From Pseudacidovorax sp. NFM-22 (GTDB lineage Bacteria; Pseudomonadota; Gammaproteobacteria; Burkholderiales; Burkholderiaceae_C), in the NCBI RefSeq assembly GCF_021401245.1, contig NZ_JACBFY010000003.1, positions 741,648-805,647 on the forward strand: DNA of 64,000 nucleotides. The letters are read 5' to 3'. The position numbers and the translations under genes are program-made. Of this stretch, positions 26,801 to 33,983 are shown in pieces (positions within the stretch are counted from its first letter, which is position 1; each line of letters begins with the position of its first letter). The notes beneath the pieces are model-generated. The model did no database searches, was not told the DNA's origin, and saw only the letters and a program-made list of their open reading frames with translations.

Positions 26801-28588
26801 GCTGTGCCGATGCGCAGCCGCCGCATGCCCGCATGGGGCAACGGCATGGACCATGACCCCTGCGACTGGATGTGGCCCACGAGCCGCTGGGAGGCTGGGC
26901 GCATCTACCGTGACCGGTATGCCCTGCGCGCGCCGCGTCCCGCGCTGCTCGAAAGCGATGTGCTGCACCTGGAGGTGCGTGTATGCGGCACGCTGCCGGA
27001 GCTGCCGCCGCCGCGGCGCCTGCCGTTGTGGTGCGGTCTTCGTGTGCCGGCACCGCCGCTGCTGCTGCCGGAGGCGCCCGCGCCCGTGCTGTGGGCCGAT
27101 CGGCCCGGTGCCGCGGTCGAGTCCACCGCGGTCTGGACGGCCGAGTCGCTCCAGCAGGCCACGGGCGGCCGCTGGCGAGTGCAGCCGCCACCTGGCTGGG
27201 CCGTTCGCGCGGTGGTGCGCGGCCCCCAGCATCTGAGCCTGCGGCCCGGGCCGGCGCTGATGGTCGCCTCCGACTACCGGACACTGGCCCGGCACGAGAA
27301 CTACAGCCAGCCGCGCAGCGACAACTGGGATCGGCACGACGATGTACCGGCCCTGCAGCACCGGCTTGCGGGGGCCATCGTGGCGCGCGCGGTCGCGGGG
27401 CTCGATCCGGCCTTTCCTTTGCTGGAGGTCGGCGATCCCATCGCCGCCCTCATTGCCCTGGGCGCCGCCGCGCGCGAGCGCTTCACGGGGCGCGTGGTGG
27501 GCGTGACCGGCACGGTCGGCAAATCGTCGACCATCGCGATGCTGCGCGACCTGCTGCCACAGCGCGCCCGCGTGCTGACAACCCTCGACAACTACAACTC
27601 GCGCGTGGGCGTCCCTGCCACGCTGGCGAACCTAGCGCCCGATACGGACGTGTGCATCCTCGAAATGGCCCAGAGCAGCCTGTGGATGGATCGCGGTCCG
27701 ATCTCGCTCCTGGCACGGCCGCATGTGGGCATCCTGACGGAGATCGGTGTGTCGCAGACCCGGCAGACTGCCACGGTCGAGCGGACGGCCATGTTCAAGG
27801 CGCGCCTGTTTCTCGGCCTGGAGCCCGGAGGGGTGGCCATCGTTCCCGACCACATCCCATGTCTGGAAGAGGTGCTGGCGACGGCCGCCTGCGCCGCTGG
27901 GGCGGTGTGGCAGGTGGGGCGCAGTCCGCAGGCCCATGTACGCCTTCTCGAGGCGATGCCAGAACCTGGTGGCGCCTGCCGGGTGCATCTGCGCATGGAT
28001 GGACGACGCTACGCCTACCGCTTTCCTGTCGAGAGCGAGGGCCTCCTGCGCAACAGCCTCCTGGCTTTTGCGGCGTTGGTGGCCCTCGGTTTCGACGGGG
28101 AGGCGGCCTGCGAGCGGATGCCCCATGTCCGGCTGCCCGCCTCCGTACTGCAGGTTCATGCGTTGAACACCTGCGCCGGGGTCCAAGCCACACTGATCGA
28201 CGACAGCTGGAACGCCGAAATTCTGTCGATGCGCAACGCCATGGCCCTGGTGCGCGACTGGCGCCGCACCGACGCCGGTCCGGTCGCGCGCAAGATCGCC
28301 GTGCTGGGGCGCATCGTCAACCTGGGTAAGGCCGCGGAGGCCATGCACCGCAGCCTGGCCGCGCCCGTCCTGCACGCGGGACTCGATTGGGTGGTGACGC
28401 ATGGCGAGGAGATGCGGTGGCTGCGCGAGGAACTGCCCGCCGCCATGCTCGGCCCGCACTTCGAGGACGCAACGAAACTGGTGGCCTATCTGAGCGAGAT
28501 GCTGCGGGACGGCGATCTGGTGCTCGTCAAGGGGGATCGGGTCGGCTCGGACTTCGGCCGCATTCCAGGGCTGCTGCTGACGCCATGA
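23813..28588 (+). CDS. Multidomain fusion: alpha/alpha-toroid-like, CapA/PgsA, MurF-like ligase
   Basis: A ~1591-residue protein, start ATG 23813 (a TTG nine bases upstream is possible). Residues 1-~200 are unrecognised. Residues ~220-560 have repeated helical pairs with Trp/Tyr/His-rich loops (FRYGWLPCFDRALPSYNTLRHAS), like (alpha/alpha)-toroid carbohydrate-active enzymes. Residues ~570-850 are a CapA/PgsA domain: GGDVNLG, NLECVV, ATANNHSGDYG, HWGANLEEEPS, GADAVLGTSAHVLQGIE. Residues ~1010-1150 look like a beta-sandwich (WPTSRWEAGRIYRDRY). Residues ~1225-1591 are a Mur ligase: GVTGTVGKSST (~1231), NYNSRVGVPATL (~1260) and DDSWNAEILSMRNAM (~1463), the last two diagnostic of MurF. No signal peptide is seen. 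CapA and Mur-type ligases work together in poly-gamma-glutamate synthesis, so an amide-forming envelope or capsule modification is a reasonable guess. The combination in one chain is unusual. Confidence 0.85.
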   Translation: MPNDPSHSTFDLIVTARSALWEAEHRLQVGPATPEAGYVAFIAVGEDQSRAQVVMGRGSDVDKAWAMVCGAMETLALPAGRPPQRLRAEFVDRVTLLTWGALKVRLSATKRNYFNEGIAFDARFEFALLAQEIQGSAILYDHESDHAVPNSQHLRLHAQRRFGRELDFPSDDAAPVWCFTTRGVYVDEQGAWPLTAEGPAAGLRKLDNWNAHQVRDMIERGARYLAGQVLHTGEFRYGWLPCFDRALPSYNTLRHASTVYAMLEAWALVRDDALKAAIDRAMSLLTGQFIRPAVLPDGTRAAYLVDVGMEIKLGGNGVSLLALTKYTELTGDRRHLPLMEQLAHGIRHMQDPDSGAFVHVLNAPRLDVKARFRIIYYDGEAAFGLMRLYALTRDARWLAVVEKAFDHFIAEEHWRAHDHWLSYCVNELTRHRPEPRYYRFGLQNVAGHLDFVAQRITTFPTLLELMMAAHEMVQRMDADAALRPLLAELDRERFARALEWRARHLANGHFWPELAMFFCNPGRIAGAFFIKHHGFRVRIDDVEHYLSAYVAYHGLCQAREAEVAQAAGTGSVIWGGDVNLGRRQHYRLHELGGARRMLGDIPALQEADLRIVNLECVVATVGEQGVDKGEKSPYYYRARPEMLAVLTEAGIGMVATANNHSGDYGPEALLEQQTLLERAGIAHAGTGPTREAALRPAFAQAGGLRVALFSLDATQPAFAATDGRAGAAWLSLDDPAAWTATLMPRIATARAQADVVLVAVHWGANLEEEPSAAKVVVGHALIDAGADAVLGTSAHVLQGIEVYRGRPVLHDAGDLLFDSVRDDFGDSGIFRLSLSRRGVEEVRFTPVGVGFGVSRQLHGEAAQTLGARFAAQCRRLGTAVKAGRDGDVRVSLSPPGRPAAKEDAARSAAHAVEAAAMRPPSSMPLQPAVPLSLPRPEWWVSAVPEDARVTPLQLGPLRLVGLRCAPRQMVGRQLLWVESFWTADAPVAGDVRLGFRAVPMRSRRMPAWGNGMDHDPCDWMWPTSRWEAGRIYRDRYALRAPRPALLESDVLHLEVRVCGTLPELPPPRRLPLWCGLRVPAPPLLLPEAPAPVLWADRPGAAVESTAVWTAESLQQATGGRWRVQPPPGWAVRAVVRGPQHLSLRPGPALMVASDYRTLARHENYSQPRSDNWDRHDDVPALQHRLAGAIVARAVAGLDPAFPLLEVGDPIAALIALGAAARERFTGRVVGVTGTVGKSSTIAMLRDLLPQRARVLTTLDNYNSRVGVPATLANLAPDTDVCILEMAQSSLWMDRGPISLLARPHVGILTEIGVSQTRQTATVERTAMFKARLFLGLEPGGVAIVPDHIPCLEEVLATAACAAGAVWQVGRSPQAHVRLLEAMPEPGGACRVHLRMDGRRYAYRFPVESEGLLRNSLLAFAALVALGFDGEAACERMPHVRLPASVLQVHALNTCAGVQATLIDDSWNAEILSMRNAMALVRDWRRTDAGPVARKIAVLGRIVNLGKAAEAMHRSLAAPVLHAGLDWVVTHGEEMRWLREELPAAMLGPHFEDATKLVAYLSEMLRDGDLVLVKGDRVGSDFGRIPGLLLTP

Positions 28589-29523
28589 GGATGCAAGCCG
28601 TCGGCCTGTCGTGTCGGGCATGGGTGGGATGCCTGTTGATGGCCTTCGTGCCGGCCGCCACCGCGCAACGCGCGGACGTGGGCCTGGGCGTGGCGGCGTC
28701 CGTGGATGAGGCCTTGTCCTGGAACCGGCCTGCAGACAGGGCGCGCTGTCCCGACCGCGCGAGCTACCTGTGGGTGCAGGCGGTGGAGGGCTCCGCCTGC
28801 ATCCGCTACTTCGCCAGTGACGACATCGACGGGTCGCCACTCGTGATCGTGCAGTTGTCGGGCGACCGCGACAGCGTCATGGACCTGCCGCCCACGCGCA
28901 TTCCCGGCAATACAGAGGCGCTACGCCTACGCGATGCGCGGCGCAGCCGCCACATCGCTGGTGTGCCCTGGGTCTTCGTGGCACGTCCTGGGCTCTATGG
29001 CTCTTCGGGCGACCATCGGCAGCGTCGCCGGCCGGTGGAATTCCACGCGCTCGATGCGGCGCTCGATGCGCTGGTGCGACGCCATCGGATTCAGCGCATT
29101 GTGCTGCTGGGCCACAGCGGGGGAGCCACCGCGGCCGCTGCCCTGCTGACCCTGGGGCGGCGCGATGTGGCCTGCGCGGTGCTCACCTCGGGCGCCTATG
29201 GGCTGCTCGAACGCGCCCGCTTGCTTGGCCGCTCGACGGGGGGCCGTACAGACACCACAGGCAGCACGGACTTCTACGATCCGCTCGATCATGTGAACGG
29301 CATCGCGGTCGACCCGGCACGCCGCATCGTGCTGATCGGCAATCCGGACGACCGCAACACCCCCTTCGCACTGCAGGCGCGCTTCGCCGATGCCGTTGCC
29401 CGTGCGGGTCACCGGGTGCTGCTCCAGACCTACTCGGCGGAGCCTCCGGAATTCCACGACTTGCGGGACGGCATCGGCTCCAGCGTGGCTACTCAGTGCG
29501 CAAAGGAGTCGGTAGCCCGGTGA
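28585..29523 (+). CDS. Exported alpha/beta-hydrolase paired with the CapA/Mur fusion
   Basis: A 312-residue protein whose ATG overlaps the stop of the fusion gene by four bases, so the two are co-translated. A hydrophobic signal-like leader (VGCLLMAFVPAATAQ) predicts export. The nucleophile elbow is GHSGGA (~174-179), with candidate acid in LIGNPDDRNTP and candidate His in EFHDLRDG. Two cysteines near CPDRAS and SACIRY could pair. The substrate is unknown. By analogy with capsule systems it could cleave or transfer the product of the upstream enzyme, but it is not homologous to CapD as far as I can see. Confidence 0.75.
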   Translation: MRMQAVGLSCRAWVGCLLMAFVPAATAQRADVGLGVAASVDEALSWNRPADRARCPDRASYLWVQAVEGSACIRYFASDDIDGSPLVIVQLSGDRDSVMDLPPTRIPGNTEALRLRDARRSRHIAGVPWVFVARPGLYGSSGDHRQRRRPVEFHALDAALDALVRRHRIQRIVLLGHSGGATAAAALLTLGRRDVACAVLTSGAYGLLERARLLGRSTGGRTDTTGSTDFYDPLDHVNGIAVDPARRIVLIGNPDDRNTPFALQARFADAVARAGHRVLLQTYSAEPPEFHDLRDGIGSSVATQCAKESVAR

Positions 29524-29726
29524 GGTTCGCTCACCGATGCGCTGCTGGCGTTGCACAGCAAGGGCCTGACCCACCAGGACCTGATTGCGGGCATCGGCTT
29601 CGACCAGATCGTGGACGAGATCCGGCAGGAGCGCGCCGAGGACTACCTTCGGCAGGCCGAGCGGGGTGGATGCGAAGCGGTGGACGCTCCAGCCGGGCAT
29701 CATGGCGACGCTCAACGCCATCGGTG

Positions 29727-29760
29727 CTCGTTCAAGTACTCGTCGCGGAACTTGCCGTTG
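29727..29760 (-). mobile_element. IS3-family transposase scrap
   Basis: This ~34-base segment nearly matches 30623-30656, part of the IS3-type orfB remnant on the same strand (encoding GKFRDECLNE). Nothing else of the transposase remains. It adjoins the broken molybdenum-hydroxylase gene. The preceding 29524-29726 holds no gene I can support. Confidence 0.55.
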
Positions 29761-29766
29761 CGTGGC

Positions 29767-30100
29767 TCAGCCATGCAGATAGCGGAATGCCCGTTCGGGC
29801 GTCAGCGGCAGTTCGCACGGGCCGCGGTGGCCACCGAAGGCGTCATGCACTGCGTTGGCGATCGCTGCAGGAATCGGGATGGTGCCGCTTTCACCCACGC
29901 CTTTGGCGCCATTGAGCGAAAACGGCGAGTCTCGGTATGGGTGACATCGAAGTCACCCAGATCGCTGGCGAACGGCAGGCCGTAGTCGTGCAGCGACCAG
30001 GTCAGGGGCTGGACATCGGCGAAGTAGACGATCTCTTCCGACAAAGTGGTGCCCACGCTCTGCATGGCGCCCGCCACGCCTGCCGCAGCGTCCGCCACGG
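29767..30100 (-). pseudogene. C-terminal remnant of a molybdenum-hydroxylase large subunit
   Basis: Minus-strand reading gives GVAGAMQSVGTTLSEEIVY and WSLHDYGLPFASDLGDFDV. After a frameshift near 29920 the other frame gives NGAKGVGESGTIPIPAAIANAVHDAF and PLTPERAFRYLHG, ending with a stop at 29767. These are the C-terminal hallmarks of xanthine-dehydrogenase-family molybdopterin subunits, including the catalytic Glu of GVGE. The N-terminal ~85 percent is missing. It is distinct from the intact subunit at 57733-60114. Confidence 0.8.
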
Positions 30101-30277
30101 GCGGCAGCACCACATACATGGTCAACATCACGTTGCCCGATGGCACCACGGGCGCCGTCAACGCCGCAACGGCAAACGATGCGGAGAACCTCTCCAAGTT
30201 GCTTCTCGGCTCGGCTCGGCGCGTCGGGTCGCGTCTATTTGACGCCGCTGTCAAGGCATTTATTTTCTGACAGCTAA

Positions 30278-30371
30278 TTGCGCAAATGCTGAACGAGTAA
30301 ATTCGCCTGCGCCATTCGATGCGCATGGTGGATTTATCAATTGCGCAATGCGCCCGTGCGCATTTGCGCAA
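30278..30371. repeat. Three copies of palindrome TTGCGCAA
   Basis: Perfect TTGCGCAA octamers occur at 30278-30285, 30341-30348 and 30364-30371. The surrounding DNA is locally AT-rich and codes for nothing recognisable. They could be leftover operator sites of a lost regulator; chance cannot be excluded in a compositionally odd patch. Confidence 0.4.
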
Positions 30372-30446
30372 GGATTTCGCACAAACCCTGACCTGCCCCC
30401 AGAACCCGTACCAGTCGATTTGAGGAATCCGCTGGGTTGAAGGAGA

Positions 30447-30720
30447 TTACTCCTGGTTTTGTTGCGGCGCCGGCACGGCGCCGCCGGCTGTTTTGCGATG
30501 CTGGGCCGCGAACTTCGCAGGCGGCATCCGCCCGCAACTGCTGTGCGGGCGCACCTCGTTGTAGTCGGTCCGCCAGCGTGCAATCTCGTCGCGCGCCTGC
30601 TTCAAGCTTTGGAACCAATGCTCGTTCAGGCACTCGTCGCGGAACTTGCCGTTGAAGCTCTCGATGTAGGCGTTCTGCGTGGGCTTGCCCGGCTGGTTAG
30701 CCATGGCGATGAAGTTGACG
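30447..30720 (-). mobile_element. IS3-family OrfB transposase, C-terminal fragment
   Basis: Minus-strand frame encodes PGKPTQNAYIESFNGKFRD, then WFQSLKQARDEIARWRTDYN and RPHSSCGRMPPAKFAAQHR, the C-terminal third of an IS3-group DDE transposase with its catalytic Glu (YIESFNG). It stops at 30447. Upstream of ~30720 the frame stays open but loses similarity, so the 5' part has been replaced. Inverted repeats and target duplication were not found. Confidence 0.85.
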
Positions 30721-31278
30721 CTGGTCCTGAGGCTATGCGCAGCGCGTTTGGCTTGCCGCGGTTCATTGCCCCGACGAAGGCATTGCTGCGGCGATCGGTC
30801 GTTCCGAGCGGGCTTGCGCAGGCGGCTAGATCCCTCGGTGGGATGGCCCCGCAATCTAACGAAGAGCAGGGGGTTCCAGGGCAAGTTCGAGCGGGCTAAG
30901 ATGCAATCTGATCGACGATAAGGTCGAAGGTGTCGCTCCCGCGCAAATCGCTCCATAACCCGCGCCAGCAAAAGATTTGCGCCTTTGACGGTAAAATCGA
31001 CGGTAAGGCCTAATGTCGATCTACGCCATTCCCTTTAACCATGCGGGTTTGGGTGGCCTGTTGATGATCGAGTGGGAGTGACGCTGAATCGCTGCAGCAC
31101 GCCGCGCGATGGATTGCAGCTGGCTCCCCTGTCTACGACCACTGGCGCCCGCACCCGGCGCTGACCATGGCGCTCGAGATCCCGAGCATTGATGCTGGGA
31201 TCGTCACGCGCGCACGATTCGATGCGCCGTTGCGGAATTCCGGATGCCTCACTGAAGCTCGTCGCGTGGCCTTGTTCT
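30721..31278. other. Stretch with no supported gene
   Basis: Between the transposase fragment and the end of the efflux operon I find only short random frames. A direct repeat of ATCGACGGTAA-like sequence occurs near 30987-31003. Downstream of the outer-membrane-factor gene (stop at 31279, minus strand) no clear terminator hairpin was recognised. Confidence 0.4.
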
Positions 31279-32766
31279 TCAAGGCTTGCCGGCCGGCCGT
31301 CGCCCGGGCCGGCTTGTGGGCGAGTAGTCTGCCGCTTGTTCCCAGCCGCCTCCCAAGGCCATGAACACGGCAATCTGGTACTGCGCAATCTGCGCATCCG
31401 AGACCGCCAGCGAAGCCTCGTGGGAGGCCAGCGTGCGTTGCGCATCCAGCACATCGAGCTGGCCGATCTTTCCGCTGATCAGAAGCGCCCGGGACTGCTC
31501 TGCCACGATCAGGCTCTGGTCCCGTGCGGCGGCGAGCGCCGCATGGCGATCGAGCTCCCGCGCGTAAGCGTCCAGTGCGGTCTCGACTTCGCGCAGCGCA
31601 TTGAGAACGGTGCCGTCGAACCGTGCGAGCGCACCTCGCGACGTTGCTTCGGCTTGGCTGATCCGCGCGCGGGCCACACCGGTGTTCGGAACCGTCCAAC
31701 TGATCAGCGGACCAACGCTGTAGCTGAAGGTTTCACGGTTGGCGAAGCGTCCGAGAAAGCCTGACGATCCCGATGTCAGACCCAGTGTCACCTTGGGATA
31801 GAGATCGCCCGTCGCCACACCGATTCGTGCGGTGGCCGCTGCCAGGCTTCGCTCGGCCTGCCGCACGTCGGGCCGACGTCCAAGCAGCGCGGCGCCATCG
31901 CCGACCGGGAGCAAACCGGCCACATGCGGAGGCTGCTCGCACTGGCGGACGGCATGAGGAAAGTGGCGCGGCGGCGCACCCGTGAGCGCGGCAAGCCGAT
32001 ACAGGGCCTGCTGGCGTTGGGTTTCCAGCGGAGAAATCGCGGCGCGCAGGGCTTCAAGCTGAGCGCGCGTACGCGCGGTGTCCATGGCGCTGGCCTTGCC
32101 CGCGCGTTGCAAGCGCTGCGCGAGCGCGAGCGCCTCCTCCTGCAAACGTACCGACGCCTGCGCCACGCGCAACTGCAGACCGGCCGAGCACGCCGAAGCG
32201 TAGGCCTGTGCCGTGCCGCCCGCGACGCTCACGCGCACGACATCCACCGCTGCGCGCGCGGCGCCTGCATCCGCCTCGGCAGCGTCGATGGCGCGCCGCA
32301 GCTGCCCGACGAGGTCCAGTTGATAGGACACGGCCACCCCCGCGCTGTAGTTGGCTCGGCTCGGCGGCGCTTGATCCTGCTGCAGGACGGACAAGCCCGA
32401 AGCGTGACCAAAGCCCGGCCCGCCCTGGATGACGACCGATGGCTTCTCGCTGCCGTGCGCCTCGCTCCCGATCGCCGCGGCACGCTCGAAGTTGGCGAGG
32501 GCTTGCCGCAGATCGGTGTTGTGCGCCAGGGCCTGGGTGATCAGGTCGTCGAGCTGCGGGTCGTCGAAAAGGCGCCACCAGTGCGCGGGCATGGTTGCAT
32601 CTGATGTGGCGGCGCCACCCGAGAGGAACGGGCCTGCCGCCGCGGACTGCTCTGCGGTGAGCGCTGCTGGCGCGACGTAGTCGGGGCCGACGGGAACCTG
32701 GGCACAGCCAGCCAGCATCCCACATGCGGCAGCGATTGTTCGAGCGAGGACACGAAGCGGCGTCAT
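31279..32766 (-). CDS. Outer-membrane efflux lipoprotein (NodT/OprM family)
   Basis: A 495-residue outer-membrane factor. The lipobox LAGC puts the lipidated Cys near residue 21, followed by VPVGPDYVAP and WWRLFDDPQLDDLI, both typical of NodT-family channels. Two homologous halves with long coiled-coil helices (for example around ARTRAQLEALRAAISPLETQ) form the TolC-like tunnel. The gene overlaps the adaptor gene by four bases and is last in the efflux operon. Confidence 0.93.
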   Translation of the reverse strand: MTPLRVLARTIAAACGMLAGCAQVPVGPDYVAPAALTAEQSAAAGPFLSGGAATSDATMPAHWWRLFDDPQLDDLITQALAHNTDLRQALANFERAAAIGSEAHGSEKPSVVIQGGPGFGHASGLSVLQQDQAPPSRANYSAGVAVSYQLDLVGQLRRAIDAAEADAGAARAAVDVVRVSVAGGTAQAYASACSAGLQLRVAQASVRLQEEALALAQRLQRAGKASAMDTARTRAQLEALRAAISPLETQRQQALYRLAALTGAPPRHFPHAVRQCEQPPHVAGLLPVGDGAALLGRRPDVRQAERSLAAATARIGVATGDLYPKVTLGLTSGSSGFLGRFANRETFSYSVGPLISWTVPNTGVARARISQAEATSRGALARFDGTVLNALREVETALDAYARELDRHAALAAARDQSLIVAEQSRALLISGKIGQLDVLDAQRTLASHEASLAVSDAQIAQYQIAVFMALGGGWEQAADYSPTSRPGRRPAGKP

Positions 32767-33749
32767 GACCGCGGCTCCCGAACGCCGGCCTCGGCGGCGG
32801 TGGCCGCTCCCCGACCCTCCATCACCTCGACGGAGACGGTCTGCCCGACGACCAGACGAACGTGGGCCGGCAGCGGATCGAGCTTCACCCGAACCGGAAC
32901 ACGCTGGGCGAGCCGCACCCAGTTGAAAGTGGGATTCACGCTGGACAGCAGGTTGGCGCCGGTGCTGCGGTCGCGGTCGCCGATACCAGCGGCAATGCTG
33001 TCAACCGAGCCTTCGAGCGAGGGTGCGTCCATCGGGGTCACGCGTACCCGGTCGCCCAGTCGGATGCGCGAGAGCTTGTTCTCCTCGAAGTAGCCCTCGA
33101 CGTAAATGGAATCATCCGCCACCAGCGCCAACGCGGCGTGGCCGGCCGTCGCATAGGCGCCCTGGCGCAGATCGAGATTGGTGACACGACCTGCCGCGGG
33201 TGCGCGCACATCGGTGCGCTTGAGGTTCAGGCGGGCCACATCGAGCGTTACCTCCGCCTGGCGCAGGGCCGTCTCGGCAGCCCGCAGCGCTCCCTTGGCT
33301 TGCTCGACACGCAGCCGCGACTGCTCGCGCACCTCCTGCGCGACGAGCCCCTCCAGCTCGTCGTTGCGGCGGCGCTCGCGTTGCGCCTGGGCCAGTGCGA
33401 CTCTCTGATTGCCGATGACGATCCGCTGCGCGGCGACGGCAGCCTCGGCCTGCCGCAGGGCGAGCGTGAAACGGGCTTCATCGATCGAGAAGAGCAACTC
33501 GCCGGCCACGACCGGCTGGTTGTCGCGCACCGCCACCTCGGCCACCATGCCGGACACATCGGGCGCGACCTGGACGACGTCTGCCCGCACCCGGCCGTTG
33601 CGTGTCCAGGGGGCAAGCTCGTAGTGGTCCCAGAGTTGGAGGGCGGCCGAGCAGGCGGCGACCGCGACCAGCGCGGTCAGCAGCATCCGCAAAAGGGATG
33701 GAGTCCGGCGCAGCAGCCAGTGGGGAAGACGGACGGATGTGGTATTCAT
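32763..33749 (-). CDS. HlyD/AaeA-type membrane-fusion protein
   Basis: A 328-residue periplasmic adaptor with one N-terminal membrane anchor (~18-38). The barrel-sandwich start APWTRNGRVRADVVQVAPDVSG, the coiled-coil hairpin (~95-165) and the lipoyl-half DVRAPAAGRVTNLDLRQG are conserved in the EmrA/AaeA group. It connects the FUSC inner-membrane protein to the outer-membrane factor encoded next. Confidence 0.92.
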   Translation of the reverse strand: MNTTSVRLPHWLLRRTPSLLRMLLTALVAVAACSAALQLWDHYELAPWTRNGRVRADVVQVAPDVSGMVAEVAVRDNQPVVAGELLFSIDEARFTLALRQAEAAVAAQRIVIGNQRVALAQAQRERRRNDELEGLVAQEVREQSRLRVEQAKGALRAAETALRQAEVTLDVARLNLKRTDVRAPAAGRVTNLDLRQGAYATAGHAALALVADDSIYVEGYFEENKLSRIRLGDRVRVTPMDAPSLEGSVDSIAAGIGDRDRSTGANLLSSVNPTFNWVRLAQRVPVRVKLDPLPAHVRLVVGQTVSVEVMEGRGAATAAEAGVREPRS

Positions 33750-33776
33750 GGTCGATCAGCAGGACAACGGGTCGGT

Positions 33777-33983
33777 TCAGGAGGAGAGGGCGCCGGTCAG
33801 CCTGACCAACGCATAGAGCGACAGGAGATACAGCCCCAGGTCGAAAAGCGGCGGGTGCCACACCCACCGGTAGGCACCCACGAGCGACAGCAGGCGGCGA
33901 ACCCACCAGGCGCATGCCATGGCGCCTCCGGCGAGCAGGAGCAGACCGGGAACGTAGATGCCGAAAACGCTGGTCTCGATCAT
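33777..33983 (-). CDS. DUF1656 small membrane protein (AaeX-like)
   Basis: A 68-residue protein with two hydrophobic segments: IYVPGLLLLAGGAMACAWW and FDLGLYLLSLYALV. An AaeX/DUF1656 protein of this size is standard between the FUSC and adaptor genes of aromatic-acid efflux operons. The ATG at 33983 overlaps the FUSC stop by four bases; a longer upstream frame is a shadow. Confidence 0.88.
   Translation of the reverse strand: MIETSVFGIYVPGLLLLAGGAMACAWWVRRLLSLVGAYRWVWHPPLFDLGLYLLSLYALVRLTGALSS

Noticed and set aside
29524..29726. Possible AraC-type C-terminal fragment (EIRQERAEDYL)
   Set aside because: Only a dozen residues are suggestive and the HTH core is absent; too weak to annotate.
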